A DNA stretch of 64,000 bases, taken from Haematococcus lacustris. Its lineage: Eukaryota; Chlorophyta; Chlorophyceae; Chlamydomonadales; Haematococcaceae. The DNA is taken from contig JASKMD010000029.1 of the NCBI GenBank assembly GCA_030144725.1, positions 499,849-563,848 on the forward strand, given 5' to 3'. Shown here in pieces: positions 34,958-50,579 of the stretch. Position 1 is the stretch's first letter. Every line of letters starts with the position of its first letter. The notes below the pieces were generated by a model. The model made no database searches and was not told the origin of the DNA. It worked only from the letters and a program-made list of their open reading frames with translations. The position numbers and the translations under genes were made by a program.

Positions 34958-36083
34958 CACTTGGCGCTTACACGCCTCCCCCACACCACTCTTGCAACTC
35001 ACAAACACTGGCAACAGTCAGCTAGTGGCAGTTTTGGGTTCGTGCGGTGAGGCAGAGACCGCAGTAAGGCAGCAACCTTGGACAGCCGGAAAGAGGTGGA
35101 GTGTTGGTGGAGGTGCCGGTGGAGGTCGAGGGCTGGCACCCGGATCATCCTTGCTGAGTGTGGCTATGGTGGGTCTGGAGCCGCTTTGGAGACCGCTATA
35201 AAACACCGCAGCCGCCCTCCAGCTCGAGTATCAACCAGTCATGCACATTTCACAAATTTACATGTAATTACACGCGTAATCCTGTAACTTGGTAACTTTG
35301 TAAGCTCAGTGCTACTAGCGTTGTGGCTGAGCCTGTTAGTCCTACACCGCCTGACATTCAACACACACCGTCTCCAGCCGCAGCGTACACAAACGGTCAC
35401 CCCCGCCATTGGCTGTACCCCTGATAACTATCCGACTGGTCTTTAAGAGTTTTTCAGCGATTCTTGCGCAGGGCGGTGCAGCTCACCAGCGCGAGGCTAG
35501 CGGGCTGCTCGGGCTGATGTGCACCTTTGCCGGGGCGGGCGAGGGTGTTGTGGATTCTGGTCGCGTTGTGCCGGGACTGGCCTGCTTAGTGGGGCTGTGA
35601 TCAGCGAATAGCTATCGCGCTCAGCGGCCCAGGCATTCAAACTTTTGTACTTCTTGTCGGGCGCAGGACTAGTGCTAGTGCTAGTGCTGATAATTTGCTT
35701 GATAGTGCTGGTATGGCTTGTGGGCTGTCCCTGCAACACAACAGCGTGCGACTCGTGTCACGTAAGACCATATCAAATTTCCATGAAATGGGTACATTTT
35801 CCGGCCGGTTATCTGTCCAACCAAGACGGCAAGAGATGGACTGCCAGTTCTGTGCGGCTCCTTGTGTGGGCTTCTAACGTGTAATCAGGACATACACGCG
35901 TTGCCTTCATGTGTGGGCCGTTTCATGTGTGGGCGGTAATCACAGTTAACGGGTTAGTTTCTGCATCTTTTCGACTGATTCTAGCTGCTTTTGGCTGTGA
36001 AGGAACCACTGGCACCAATAATCAGAAGACCTTGAAGTTCCTGTCACATGTGGACTGAACCCGTGTTGAAGAAGCGTTGAAAA
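34958..36083. other. 3' region of SDR-type gene and unassigned sequence
   Basis: TGTAA signals occur near 35264 and 35282. A GTGCTA/CTAGTG tandem lies near 35668-35690. No further gene is supported. Mirrored at 39611-40736. Confidence 0.5.
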
Positions 36084-36855
36084 CAGTGTTGTGAATCTTC
36101 AGATTTTCAGATTTTCAATTTTCAGATTTTCAATGAAAATGAAAGTGTTTCATTGAAAATGTGAAAGACTTTCACGCGAGTGAAATTGAGTGGTTGCCGA
36201 TGGTTTCTCAGCCTCATCTTTTGCCCGCGGCCTGTACGTAGGCTTGCACACCCCCTTTAACAAGCATGTATCGGTTTGGAGGCACAGATCGGCGCCTTGA
36301 CCCTGCTGTACCACCCCAACCTAACCCCGCACTCCTCCATCGTGCAATCATCCAGGTGCAATCATTCCAGCACCCATGCCTTATGCAAGTGTCTGCCATG
36401 CCATTTCAAGCCTCATCCTCTACTACGACACCCCCACTCCCAACCTCCACCCACTCCTACCCCCACCATCAGCAATGTCATGCAGCCCCTACAGGCTGGC
36501 TAGCCATCCACTCCTCCCACTGCTCCTCCTCTGCAGCTGTGGGAGCAAAGGGTTGCTCATCACGCTTCAGCGCCCGCGTGTTAAAGAACACATAGGCCAT
36601 GGCCCACATGCGCCCCATGAGTAGGCGGTTGCGCTTGTCGCTCCAAAGCATCTTGAAAACACTGAACAGGCGCTCCACCCCGGCTGACGTGGCAGGGGTG
36701 CAAAACACCCGCTGTGCCACCTCCATGAGCACTGGGGTCTGCTTGCCGTACCACCCCCACCACCTCACGACGTCACGCAGCAAGAGAGGGGAGAAGAAGC
36801 GGGGTGTCAGCTTCATTCTTGTCATGTAGTCCCCACTGCACCAGGTGTTGAACTC
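36084..36855 (-). mobile_element. hAT element 3' part (palindrome copy 1)
   Basis: Begins with the terminal repeat CAGTGTTGTGAATCTTCAG and AGATTTTCA subterminal repeats, then encodes on the minus strand the hAT dimerisation region (FCTPATSAGVERLFSVFKMLWSDKRNRLLMGRM, 36478-36855). Joined at 36855/36856 to unrelated sequence. Confidence 0.9.
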
Positions 36856-37139
36856 TTGAAAACCTCTGTTGCATGCTGATTTGAAAAACAGTTTGGATGC
36901 GCCTTTCACGCCGCGCTGGGTCCCAGCTGCCTATAGCCGTCGTCTATTGTGTCTGCGACGCTCCAGAACACGTCGCGTGTTGGGGGCCAGCCACCCGGCA
37001 AACCGCTGGAGCTGTCTGCACTCTATTCGGGCCATCACGAGCTCATCGCACAAATCGGCGGCCTCATCCGTGCAGAAATGAGTTAGAAAGTTATCTCTTG
37101 AGCCATGGGGGTGCAGCCAATGGCGGGGGTGACTCACCC
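36856..37139. other. Flank segment between two hAT pieces
   Basis: Unique 284-bp segment, repeated inverted at 42067-42350. On the minus strand a short open frame reads ADLCDELVMARIECRQLQRFAGWL, not recognised. Its edge next to the hAT terminus at 37140 is the palindrome GGGGTGACTCACCCC. Confidence 0.6.
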
Positions 37140-39610
37140 CAGTGTTGTGAAAATTTCAGATTTTCATTCAGATTTTCAATGAAAATTTTCATCTGAAAAT
37201 CTGAACGTATTCATTGAACATCTGAAAGTGCCGGCTGCTGCCCCCGGTCAGATTGTCAGCGCGATGTCAGTAGCAGGCGAGCAGCAGCCAATAGGCAACC
37301 AGCGACTCGCCCCAGTGCAAACTACCCGGGCTGTAGTCGCTGCCATGAGAAGGAGCCCGGCGCTCCCTATCCCACGGGTACTGCAGAGCCCCGTGATTGG
37401 TTTGGCTGGCGCCAGCGCGCTGCAACCACAGCGAAAAAAGCGCAAGGCAGAAAATACGACTACTGCAGCCACAGATGGCGGTTCTACGGACAGCCCGCGC
37501 AGCCGGCCTGTTAGCCAATGGGTGGAGGCACAGTGGGAGCAGAGGGCCGGTGCCCAAGTGGCTTGCAAGCATTGCCCGGATTACGTGAGGTCCAGCAAGA
37601 ACGTCTCGCGGCTGAAACAGCACTTGCTTGAGTGCCCAGCATTCCTCAAGAGCTCTGCAGCTGAAGCTGCCGCCAAGCTGGACTCAAATGTCAGCACAGC
37701 TGTGGCTCGTCTTCAACAGCAGCATGCTGCAGAGCAGGAGCAACTGCAGGAGGTGTTGGACATCCAGACGGAGTTCAACGAGTTCTTTATGCGCTTCCTG
37801 GTTGACAACAACCTGCCCCTTCATCTTGTAGAGAACGAAACAACCAAGGCCTTCTTCAACAAGTTCATCCCTCACTTGAAGTTGCCCTCCCGCTACGAGG
37901 TAAGAGACCGTTTAATCTGGGGTTGGAGGGCAGCTGAAGCCCACTGTAGGCTGCATTGCATCTCCCTTTCGACTGCATGGCAGAGTAGTGTTGCGCCTTG
38001 CCATGTGCAGTTGAGCGGGTCGCTCCTCATTGCCCTGTACATCACTGTCATGATGGACGTCAAGCAGCGGGTGGCGGAGGCCCCATTCGTGGCCCTCACC
38101 ATGGACGGCTGGGCCAAGTCCTTGGGGGCTGCACACCTGTTGGGCGTCTGTGCTGTGCTCGCTGGGCGGGTGTCTGTCTTCTTGGACGTCATCAACACAG
38201 CTGGCCACAGTGCCACCTCTGAGCTCATGCTTATAGAGATGTTGGGCGTCATTGAGAAGCATGACTTGGTGCGCATACATGTAGCATGCACCCAACATTA
38301 ACCACGCCATCTGTTTGTGATCTTGTGCATGCATGCTCTGCTAGCCTTCTCTCATCTCATGCTTATGCTTCGCAGGCAGGCAAGGTGTGCGCAGTGGTGA
38401 CTGACACTCCAACGCCCATGCGCAAGCTGTGGAGGTTGTTGGAGGAGAGGCATCCGCGCATGCTGTGTGTGGGCTGCCATGCCCATATCATCAACCTATA
38501 CTTCACGAGTAAGCCATGGCAATGGCTCCCAAGCTATGGCAGCTCACCACCACCTTCCAGTCCCTGTCCATGAGTTAGCAAGAGAAGGACAGCAAGAGCT
38601 ATAGCGTCCTGGTTGCGCTATGTTGATGTGATTGTGCTTTGGTTGGTTGTTTTGCAGAAATCCTGCTACTGCATGCCTTCAAGGAGCACATCAACCAGGC
38701 CAAGGAGGTCGTGCAGTACTTCACACACTTGTCACTGCCTTGTTGCCCACTTGTCACTGTCACTTGTCACTGTCACTTGTCACTGTCTTGTTGCCCACAT
38801 TCTCTGCCTTGCTCTTGCTGTGCTCCTAGGCACGGTACGAGTTCAACACCTGGTGCAGTGGGGACTACATGACAAGAATGAAGCTGACACCCCGCTTCTT
38901 CTCCCCTCTCTTGCTGCGTGACGTCGTGAGGTGGTGGGGGTGGTACGGCAAGCAGACCCCAGTGCTCATGGAGGTGGCACAGCGGGTGTTTTGCACCCCT
39001 GCCACGTCAGCCGGGGTGGAGCGCCTGTTCAGTGTTTTCAAGATGCTTTGGAGCGACAAGCGCAACCGCCTACTCATGGGGCGCATGTGGGCCATGGCCT
39101 ATGTGTTCTTTAACACGCGGGCGCTGAAGCGTGATGAGCAACCCTTTGCTCCCACAGCTGCAGAGGAGGAGCAGTGGGAGGAGTGGATGGCTAGCCAGCC
39201 TGTAGGGGCTGCATGACATTGCTGATGGTGGGGGTAGGAGTGGGTGGAGGTTGGGAGTGGGGGTGTCGTAGTAGAGGATGAGGCTTGAAATGGCATGGCA
39301 GACACTTGCATAAGGCATGGGTGCTGGAATGATTGCACCTGGATGATTGCACGATGGAGGAGTGCGGGGTTAGGTTGGGGTGGTACAGCAGGGTCAAGGC
39401 GCCGATCTGTGCCTCCAAACCGATACATGCTTGTTAAAGGGGGTGTGCAAGCCTACGTACAGGCCGCGGGCAAAAGATGAGGCTGAGAAACCATCGGCAA
39501 CCACTCAATTTCACTCGCGTGAAAGTCTTTCACATTTTCAATGAAACACTTTCATTTTCATTGAAAATCTGAAAATTGAAAATCTGAAAATCTGAAGATT
39601 CACAACACTG
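37140..39610 (+). mobile_element. hAT DNA transposon, 2471 bp, with CAGTGTTGTGAA terminal inverted repeats
   Basis: Left end CAGTGTTGTGAAAATTTCAG at 37140, right end complementary to CAGTGTTGTGAATCTTCAG ending 39610; CAGTG termini are typical of hAT. AGATTTTCA-like subterminal repeats lie at both ends. Its 8-bp outer flanks (ACTCACCC and TTTTCAAC) do not match, because the right end belongs to the palindrome arm. The transposase gene lacks its middle part, with the loss at the arm boundary 38838/38839, so this copy is defective. Confidence 0.9.
37228..39216 (+). pseudogene. hAT-family transposase, internally deleted
   Basis: Exons 37228-37899, 38011-38268, 38376-38508, one from 38658 onward, and a last one of about 38831-39216. 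Domains in order: a basic KKRK patch, a BED-type zinc finger (CKHCPDYVRSSKNVSRLKQHLLEC, C2HC, about residues 112-136), the LPSRYE motif, a catalytic-core block LTMDGW, TDTPTPMRKLWRLL, the CHAHIINL motif, a QAKEVVQYFTH helix, and the C-terminal hAT dimerisation domain. Several hundred residues expected between that helix and the dimerisation domain are absent; the break matches the palindrome boundary at 38839. hAT transposases cut and paste the element and make 8-bp target duplications. This copy is unlikely to be active. Confidence 0.88.
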
Positions 39611-40736
39611 TTTTCAACGCTTCTTCAACACGGGTTCAGTCCACATGTGACAGGAACTTCAAGGTCTTCTGATTATTGGTGCCAGTGGTTCCTTCACAGC
39701 CAAAAGCAGCTAGAATCAGTCGAAAAGATGCAGAAACTAACCCGTTAACTGTGATTACCGCCCACACATGAAACGGCCCACACATGAAGGCAACGCGTGT
39801 ATGTCCTGATTACACGTTAGAAGCCCACACAAGGAGCCGCACAGAACTGGCAGTCCATCTCTTGCCGTCTTGGTTGGACAGATAACCGGCCGGAAAATGT
39901 ACCCATTTCATGGAAATTTGATATGGTCTTACGTGACACGAGTCGCACGCTGTTGTGTTGCAGGGACAGCCCACAAGCCATACCAGCACTATCAAGCAAA
40001 TTATCAGCACTAGCACTAGCACTAGTCCTGCGCCCGACAAGAAGTACAAAAGTTTGAATGCCTGGGCCGCTGAGCGCGATAGCTATTCGCTGATCACAGC
40101 CCCACTAAGCAGGCCAGTCCCGGCACAACGCGACCAGAATCCACAACACCCTCGCCCGCCCCGGCAAAGGTGCACATCAGCCCGAGCAGCCCGCTAGCCT
40201 CGCGCTGGTGAGCTGCACCGCCCTGCGCAAGAATCGCTGAAAAACTCTTAAAGACCAGTCGGATAGTTATCAGGGGTACAGCCAATGGCGGGGGTGACCG
40301 TTTGTGTACGCTGCGGCTGGAGACGGTGTGTGTTGAATGTCAGGCGGTGTAGGACTAACAGGCTCAGCCACAACGCTAGTAGCACTGAGCTTACAAAGTT
40401 ACCAAGTTACAGGATTACGCGTGTAATTACATGTAAATTTGTGAAATGTGCATGACTGGTTGATACTCGAGCTGGAGGGCGGCTGCGGTGTTTTATAGCG
40501 GTCTCCAAAGCGGCTCCAGACCCACCATAGCCACACTCAGCAAGGATGATCCGGGTGCCAGCCCTCGACCTCCACCGGCACCTCCACCAACACTCCACCT
40601 CTTTCCGGCTGTCCAAGGTTGCTGCCTTACTGCGGTCTCTGCCTCACCGCACGAACCCAAAACTGCCACTAGCTGACTGTTGCCAGTGTTTGTGAGTTGC
40701 AAGAGTGGTGTGGGGGAGGCGTGTAAGCGCCAAGTG

Positions 40737-41871
40737 TCACGGCTGAGCTGAGGTGAACAGCTGCTCCCAGCGCTGATGATCCTGGCCTGGCCCCTCCCCT
40801 TCCCTGCTGGCCAGGGCAAAGGCTCGCCCCTCCGCAGCGCTACTCTGTAGGGCCTGCACCACGGCTTCTGCAGCGTGGGGGCAAGCAAGCAGGCAGGTGG
40901 GCAGGCAGGTAGGCAGGCAGGCCAGTGAGGCGGGCAGAGAGGGTCAATCAGAGGCCTATCAGAAAAGTGCATGCCTTCCTGGTTATGGCTGCTGTCATGT
41001 CTTCTCAGTTGCTGGGTGTGGTGTGGTGTGGTGTGGTGTGATCCGATACGGTGCAGTGCGGTGCGGTGCGGTGCGGTGCGGTGCGGTGCGGTGCGGTGCT
41101 GTGCTGCTGACCCACACGGCACTAAAGGAGGGGTAGCAGCCAGCCAGGCAGCCAGCCATGCCCACCTGCTGTGGCAATGCGCGAGGCCTCCCCCGACAAG
41201 TTGTCGCTGAGCGCCAGTGTGACATCCTGGCGTGACCCAGCAGTGGCCTGCGCGGAGGGGTCCAGGCAGGCAGGCAGGCTGGCTGACAGGGCAGGCGGGG
41301 CAAGCGGTGCACGCAGGCCTCCTTGGCTGGTGGGTGACCGCAAGCTGTGAAGTGATTGGGAGGTGTGGCTATTTATGTACGGCTATCAATGTATCAGCTA
41401 GGAGGTGTGGTGTTATGCATGGCTGGCGAGTGATGCATGCATGCTGCTCTTGGTGTTGCATGCTGTGAGGCGAAGTGGGATCCTTTGGAGGTGCCTTTTG
41501 GGATTGCCCTTGACCCTTTGGAGGTGCGAGAGTGATGTGGCGGAGTGACACACTATTATGAGCAGGTATGAGCCGGTATGAGCCTAGTGGCGCAATGCCT
41601 CCAAAGAAGTGGAAGTGTACCGCAAAGCAAAAGCCGCGCCTAACTAAAAGCCCGCGAAAACAATGGGTTGTTCGCATGCGTTGTGCATGTCAACTCCATG
41701 CAGGCAGCAGGTGATAATTCGACATCCAGGCAGCAGCCCTGACCTGCAGCAGCGTGTTGAGGTCGAAGGAGGTGTAGGGCCCGTCAGTGAGGCGGCCGGG
41801 GCGGAAGATGGTGTACGGCATTCCACTGCCCTCCAGCAGCTGCTCTGACATGCGTTTGAAGCGCAGCACAC
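40737..41871 (-). pseudogene. Duplicated exons 7-9 of the SDR-type gene
   Basis: Mirror copies of exon 7 (41744-41871), exon 8 (41166-41247) and exon 9 (40737-40867). Coding sequence looks intact but there are no exons 1-6 or promoter, so it is a dead partial copy unless antisense-transcribed. Confidence 0.9.
41482..41635 (-). repeat. Repeat beta, mirror copy of 34059-34212
   Basis: Carried along in the right palindrome arm. Confidence 0.85.
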
Positions 41872-42027
41872 CTGAGGGGCCAAACAGACCCCGGGTTCAA
41901 ACCCCAGGCCACACAACAAGAAGGAAGTGAGGGCAAAGGGCCGTCTTCCATCGGCATGACCTTTACTGCAAGATTATGGTGCTGTTTGGCTGGCTAGGAT
42001 GTTGTGGGACCTACACCCTGCCACATC

Positions 42028-43122
42028 TGAAAATCTGAATGAAAATCTGAAATTTTCACAACACTGGGGTGAGTCACCCCCGCCATTGGCTGCACCCCCA
42101 TGGCTCAAGAGATAACTTTCTAACTCATTTCTGCACGGATGAGGCCGCCGATTTGTGCGATGAGCTCGTGATGGCCCGAATAGAGTGCAGACAGCTCCAG
42201 CGGTTTGCCGGGTGGCTGGCCCCCAACACGCGACGTGTTCTGGAGCGTCGCAGACACAATAGACGACGGCTATAGGCAGCTGGGACCCAGCGCGGCGTGA
42301 AAGGCGCATCCAAACTGTTTTTCAAATCAGCATGCAACAGAGGTTTTCAAGAGTTCAACACCTGGTGCAGTGGGGACTACATGACAAGAATGAAGCTGAC
42401 ACCCCGCTTCTTCTCCCCTCTCTTGCTGCGTGACGTCGTGAGGTGGTGGGGGTGGTACGGCAAGCAGACCCCAGTGCTCATGGAGGTGGCACAGCGGGTG
42501 TTTTGCACCCCTGCCACGTCAGCCGGGGTGGAGCGCCTGTTCAGTGTTTTCAAGATGCTTTGGAGCGACAAGCGCAACCGCCTACTCATGGGGCGCATGT
42601 GGGCCATGGCCTATGTGTTCTTTAACACGCGGGCGCTGAAGCGTGATGAGCAACCCTTTGCTCCCACAGCTGCAGAGGAGGAGCAGTGGGAGGAGTGGAT
42701 GGCTAGCCAGCCTGTAGGGGCTGCATGACATTGCTGATGGTGGGGGTAGGAGTGGGTGGAGGTTGGGAGTGGGGGTGTCGTAGTAGAGGATGAGGCTTGA
42801 AATGGCATGGCAGACACTTGCATAAGGCATGGGTGCTGGAATGATTGCACCTGGATGATTGCACGATGGAGGAGTGCGGGGTTAGGTTGGGGTGGTACAG
42901 CAGGGTCAAGGCGCCGATCTGTGCCTCCAAACCGATACATGCTTGTTAAAGGGGGTGTGCAAGCCTACGTACAGGCCGCGGGCAAAAGATGAGGCTGAGA
43001 AACCATCGGCAACCACTCAATTTCACTCGCGTGAAAGTCTTTCACATTTTCAATGAAACACTTTCATTTTCATTGAAAATCTGAAAATTGAAAATCTGAA
43101 AATCTGAAGATTCACAACACTG
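42028..43122 (+). mobile_element. Third hAT-containing block: 5' end fragment, flank segment and 3' part
   Basis: Inverted copy of 36084-37178: hAT 5' end (42028-42066), flank segment (42067-42350), hAT dimerisation region (42351-42728) and 3' terminus ending CACAACACTG at 43122. It starts three bases after the right palindrome arm. The next eight bases are GGGGTGAC. Confidence 0.92.
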
Positions 43123-43951
43123 GGGGTGACCAAACGTACAAAAAACGTGTTCAGCAGGGCAAAGCAATCCCGCGTCAGGAGTTTGTTCTGCTCCATTGGC
43201 AACAACACTAGGAAACCTTAGAACGATTAGACTTGTTGGCGCGGCTGTAGAGAGGGTCATTTGTACGTTCAATACACCAAACAGAGGCGCACTGATTAGT
43301 ACACCAAACAGAGGCGCACTGATTCTTACAATCTTGATATCCGCTGGCTCACTAATTGAGTCCCGCAGGGGGTATTGGGTCACGTCGGTCGCGGCGTTCG
43401 GTCGCGGCGAGGCCCGCATGAGCAATACACGCATGAATTTGAATGTTAAGTTGAGCCGCCAGTGCGCTCAGCACAATGCACGGAAACAAATGAAATCTGC
43501 TTCACCCCGTAGCTTATAGAGTTCTCTATACGGGTGCAATACATTATTGGAAACCACGTGGCTGAGACGCGGCGTCGTTTTGATTACCAGGGGTAGGTTT
43601 TCTGTTAGTTGGGGACACCTGAGGACCAGCCCTCCTTATCCCCTACAAGGTGGCTGGACCGGGACGCCATCGGATGCCTGTCATTGCCTGAACTTCCAGC
43701 GCATTGAGGAGAGCATGTAGCCCTGCTGGTACTCCTTGCCAACGGGGGGGAGAGCCTCGAGGTCATCCCAGCTGCACAGCTCCAGGCTGAATGAGTTCTG
43801 TGAGTGACTGAATGAGTATGGCGTGATGGGGGTGCGTGAGGTGCACGGGGGTGCATGGGATGGTGACCATCGCGATCCAACAATGCATGCGTTACCGCGC
43901 GTCAAGTGATCCAAGTGACGCATCGCGGAGGTCCTTGTGGTCCCCCAGAGG
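43123..43951. other. Upstream region of adenosine-deaminase-like gene
   Basis: A tandem pair of about 24 bp (ACACCAAACAGAGGCGCACTGATT, shown here only as a word at 43270-43323) is visible. No gene recognised; presumably includes the promoter. Confidence 0.5.
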
Positions 43952-48122
<4,171 letters not shown>

Positions 48123-49046
48123 GGTAAGTGCAGTGGCTGTCTGGAATGTTTTGGCCGCTGCTAAAGCAAAAAAAAAAACCACCCACCCACCCATGGAATG
48201 TCTTGGCCGCTGCTAAAGCGTCACACAACCCAATAACACTTTACTCCACACAGCCCAATAACACTGTTTGAGTCGGGTCTAGTTAGTGGCTGCTAGTAGC
48301 TGCTAGTGGCTGCTAGTAGGTACACAGTAAAGTGCCTAATCCCGGACATTTCTTTGCCAAAACCGTCACAACTTCTCCACCACCGCGCCGAAGTGAATAA
48401 ACTGTATATCACTGAGTAGGGCTTTAAGCCTGCTGCTCAACAGTAGCAGACTTATGCCTGAGCTCCACAGGCTTGTCACAACACGGCCAAAACTCTGACA
48501 TTACCCCCTAATAGGGTGTTTAGAAACTAACTATACCTAAATCCGGCCACTTGCAGTACTCCCAACTTTGACTTGAACCCTACCCTGCATTTTTAGGCAT
48601 GTATTCACCATGGGGTTAATCACCAAATGCAATATAAATGGTTGATGAAAGTTGTGTTGTGAGTCGAAGATGTAGAGCATCACGATGTGCCCCCCCCCCT
48701 ACACACGAGGCCCTCCGCCATACTAAGCTGCCCTCATGGAAACCTGCTCTTCCAGCTCCTGCCTGTTGTAGAACTGGTCCACTGCCCGGAAAAACAACGG
48801 AGCAAGGGCCTCCATTGAGCAACTAACAGCTGCATCCATCATATCGTCGGTCACATTTAGGCGCTTCCATGGTGCTAGGTCGCCATGCTCTTGCCAGCTT
48901 GGATGGAGACTTTAGCAGCTGCCAGCAGCTGCTCCTTGTTGGGGGGGGTTAGGCCCGTCTTGGCAAACGCACGCTTCAATGGTTTCGTTTAGTATGGTTT
49001 GTTTATCATTAATTCATAGTAATAAATTCAATATAATTCAATGGCT
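48123..49046. other. 3' region of ADAL gene and unassigned sequence
   Basis: Contains an A10 run with CCCA repeats at 48168-48192 and GCTGCTAGTG tandem units near 48288-48320. No further gene supported. Confidence 0.45.
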
Positions 49047-49560
49047 TTATTTGCTGCTCGGGCTTGCAGTAGGGAAGAAGTGTGGCAGGCCCTTGCTCAC
49101 ACGGACCTCGCAGGCCCGCTGCACTGCTCCAAGGAGGTCCAATCTGGTCACCCCCCTACCCTTGGCTTGGGCCCCCTTGACAATGCTGACCAGCTGCATC
49201 TCCTCGGCCGCAGTCAAAGCTGTGGGTCTCCCCCTTGTAGCAACCCTACCCCCCCCTGCTAATAAGGTCGCTGAAGGTGGAGCGGGGGACGCCATGCTGT
49301 TTTGCCACAGCACACACAAAAGGGCGCGCAACCCCCCTCTTGTACTTGAAGAGGGCTTGAGCGGCGGCTGCAAGCATGCTAGCCCTGTGGCGTGCCCCGT
49401 TAGAAGCTTTGCTAGACCTCCTAGCGCGTGTGGCAGAAGCGGTGGTCATCTGAGCAAGGGCCGGGGGCTGAGCTCTGCAAGTAGAAAAGCCATTTTTTGC
49501 TACATGAGAAAATTTCCGCCCAACATGGCAAGCGCTACCGCCGGACAGCCGCACATTTGA
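49047..49560 (-). pseudogene. Pogo-like transposase N-terminal remnant (psq and CENP-B-type HTH)
   Basis: Reads ALFKYKRGVARPFVCAVAKQHGVPRSTFSDLI, a psq-type helix-turn-helix, then a frame break at a G run (about 49246-49255), then TRGRPTALTAAEEMQLVSIVKGAQAKGRGVTRLDLLGAVQ, the second DNA-binding helix-turn-helix of pogo/Tigger-like transposases. The catalytic DDE domain is absent. The break at a homopolymer may be a true mutation or a sequencing error. Confidence 0.7.
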
Positions 49561-50579
49561 CACAGCGCACCGACTGCACCATCTTTGTTACCCACCAAGG
49601 TATCTAGGAGCGTTGAGGAAGCTTCCTGAAACGCTCCTGGTAGTCGCGGCCGGGCCTTAACTCCGGATGGGGTTAAAACCGGCGGTCCCGGCAGTGTTGA
49701 AATCTCTCCTCCCACAACGCGCAAACATGACGCGGCGCGACAACCACCCTAGTAACCACCTAACAACGCGATGCGCGGAAAAAAAACGGGGGCTTTCGGT
49801 AAAGAATCAAGAGAACACGAGGAACGGGGTGGCCGGAAGTAGGCACTTTACTGTGTACTTCTGATCCGGCTCAAATGGAGGCCCTAGTGAGGGACAAGAG
49901 GGCTGTCTGGAATGTTTCTGTCTGGAATGTGGCAGGGTGGCCTAGTATTGTTTAAACTGCCCTCTTACTACTCATGATAACAAGCTTGAATGCTCACCTT
50001 ATACTCACCCTACAATCCCGCTCGCTGTTCAAAATGTATAGCTACTGCTAGTGTGCCTGTTGCCCATTTCAACTCCGCCAACCTGGTGTGTGTGCCTCCA
50101 TGACTAGCTCAAGCTCCTACAACTCTTTCGCTCACACATTCCTCTCATGAGGAGATTACTTGACTTAATTGAATGCCGCTGCTTGTGCAACAGGACCTTG
50201 TTGGGCACCCACTGGCTGGCAGGCTGCAGGCAAGTCGCGGCACAGCTGCAAGTAGAGGTTCCGGCAGCCTAGGTTCAGGGTGACCGCGTCTGTGACATTC
50301 AACTCCGTAAGGAAGCTGCGCATCAGCAGACCCGGCAGCAGGCCGCCATGCACTGCCCGCTCACTGCACCACTCCAGGAGGGCGTCTCATAACCCTAGCT
50401 CCTTAAGGTCACCGGTGAGGTGGCTTAGCTTGCATCTCCTGCCGTGGTGGGTGTTGTGCTTATCTCTGGCAGAGTGGAAAGCTCTGGCAAGCTGTATATT
50501 GAGTTGAGCCTGGCTGAACTTTGGCTGGAAGGGGATGTGAGGACTTCTGGACCGCAGTAAGCCCACTAGGTCTGAAGGC
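49561..50579. other. Unassigned region
   Basis: Short open frames without recognisable domains. TCTGGAATGT occurs twice at 49904-49928 and again at about 48139. Confidence 0.4.

Larger units (their letters stand above)
33670..36855 (+). repeat. Large palindrome, left arm (3186 bp)
   Basis: Mirror image of 38839-42024: every matched position sums to 75694, without a length difference anywhere compared. Contains SDR gene exons 7-9, its 3' region, repeat beta copy 2, and the 3' end of a hAT element on the minus strand. The 1983-bp centre holds the 5' half of the hAT transposon. Confidence 0.93.
38839..42024 (-). repeat. Large palindrome, right arm (3186 bp)
   Basis: Inverted copy of 33670-36855. 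Begins inside the hAT transposase and ends in SDR intron 6 sequence, where three extra bases (42025-42027) precede a fragment of the hAT 5' end. Confidence 0.93.
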
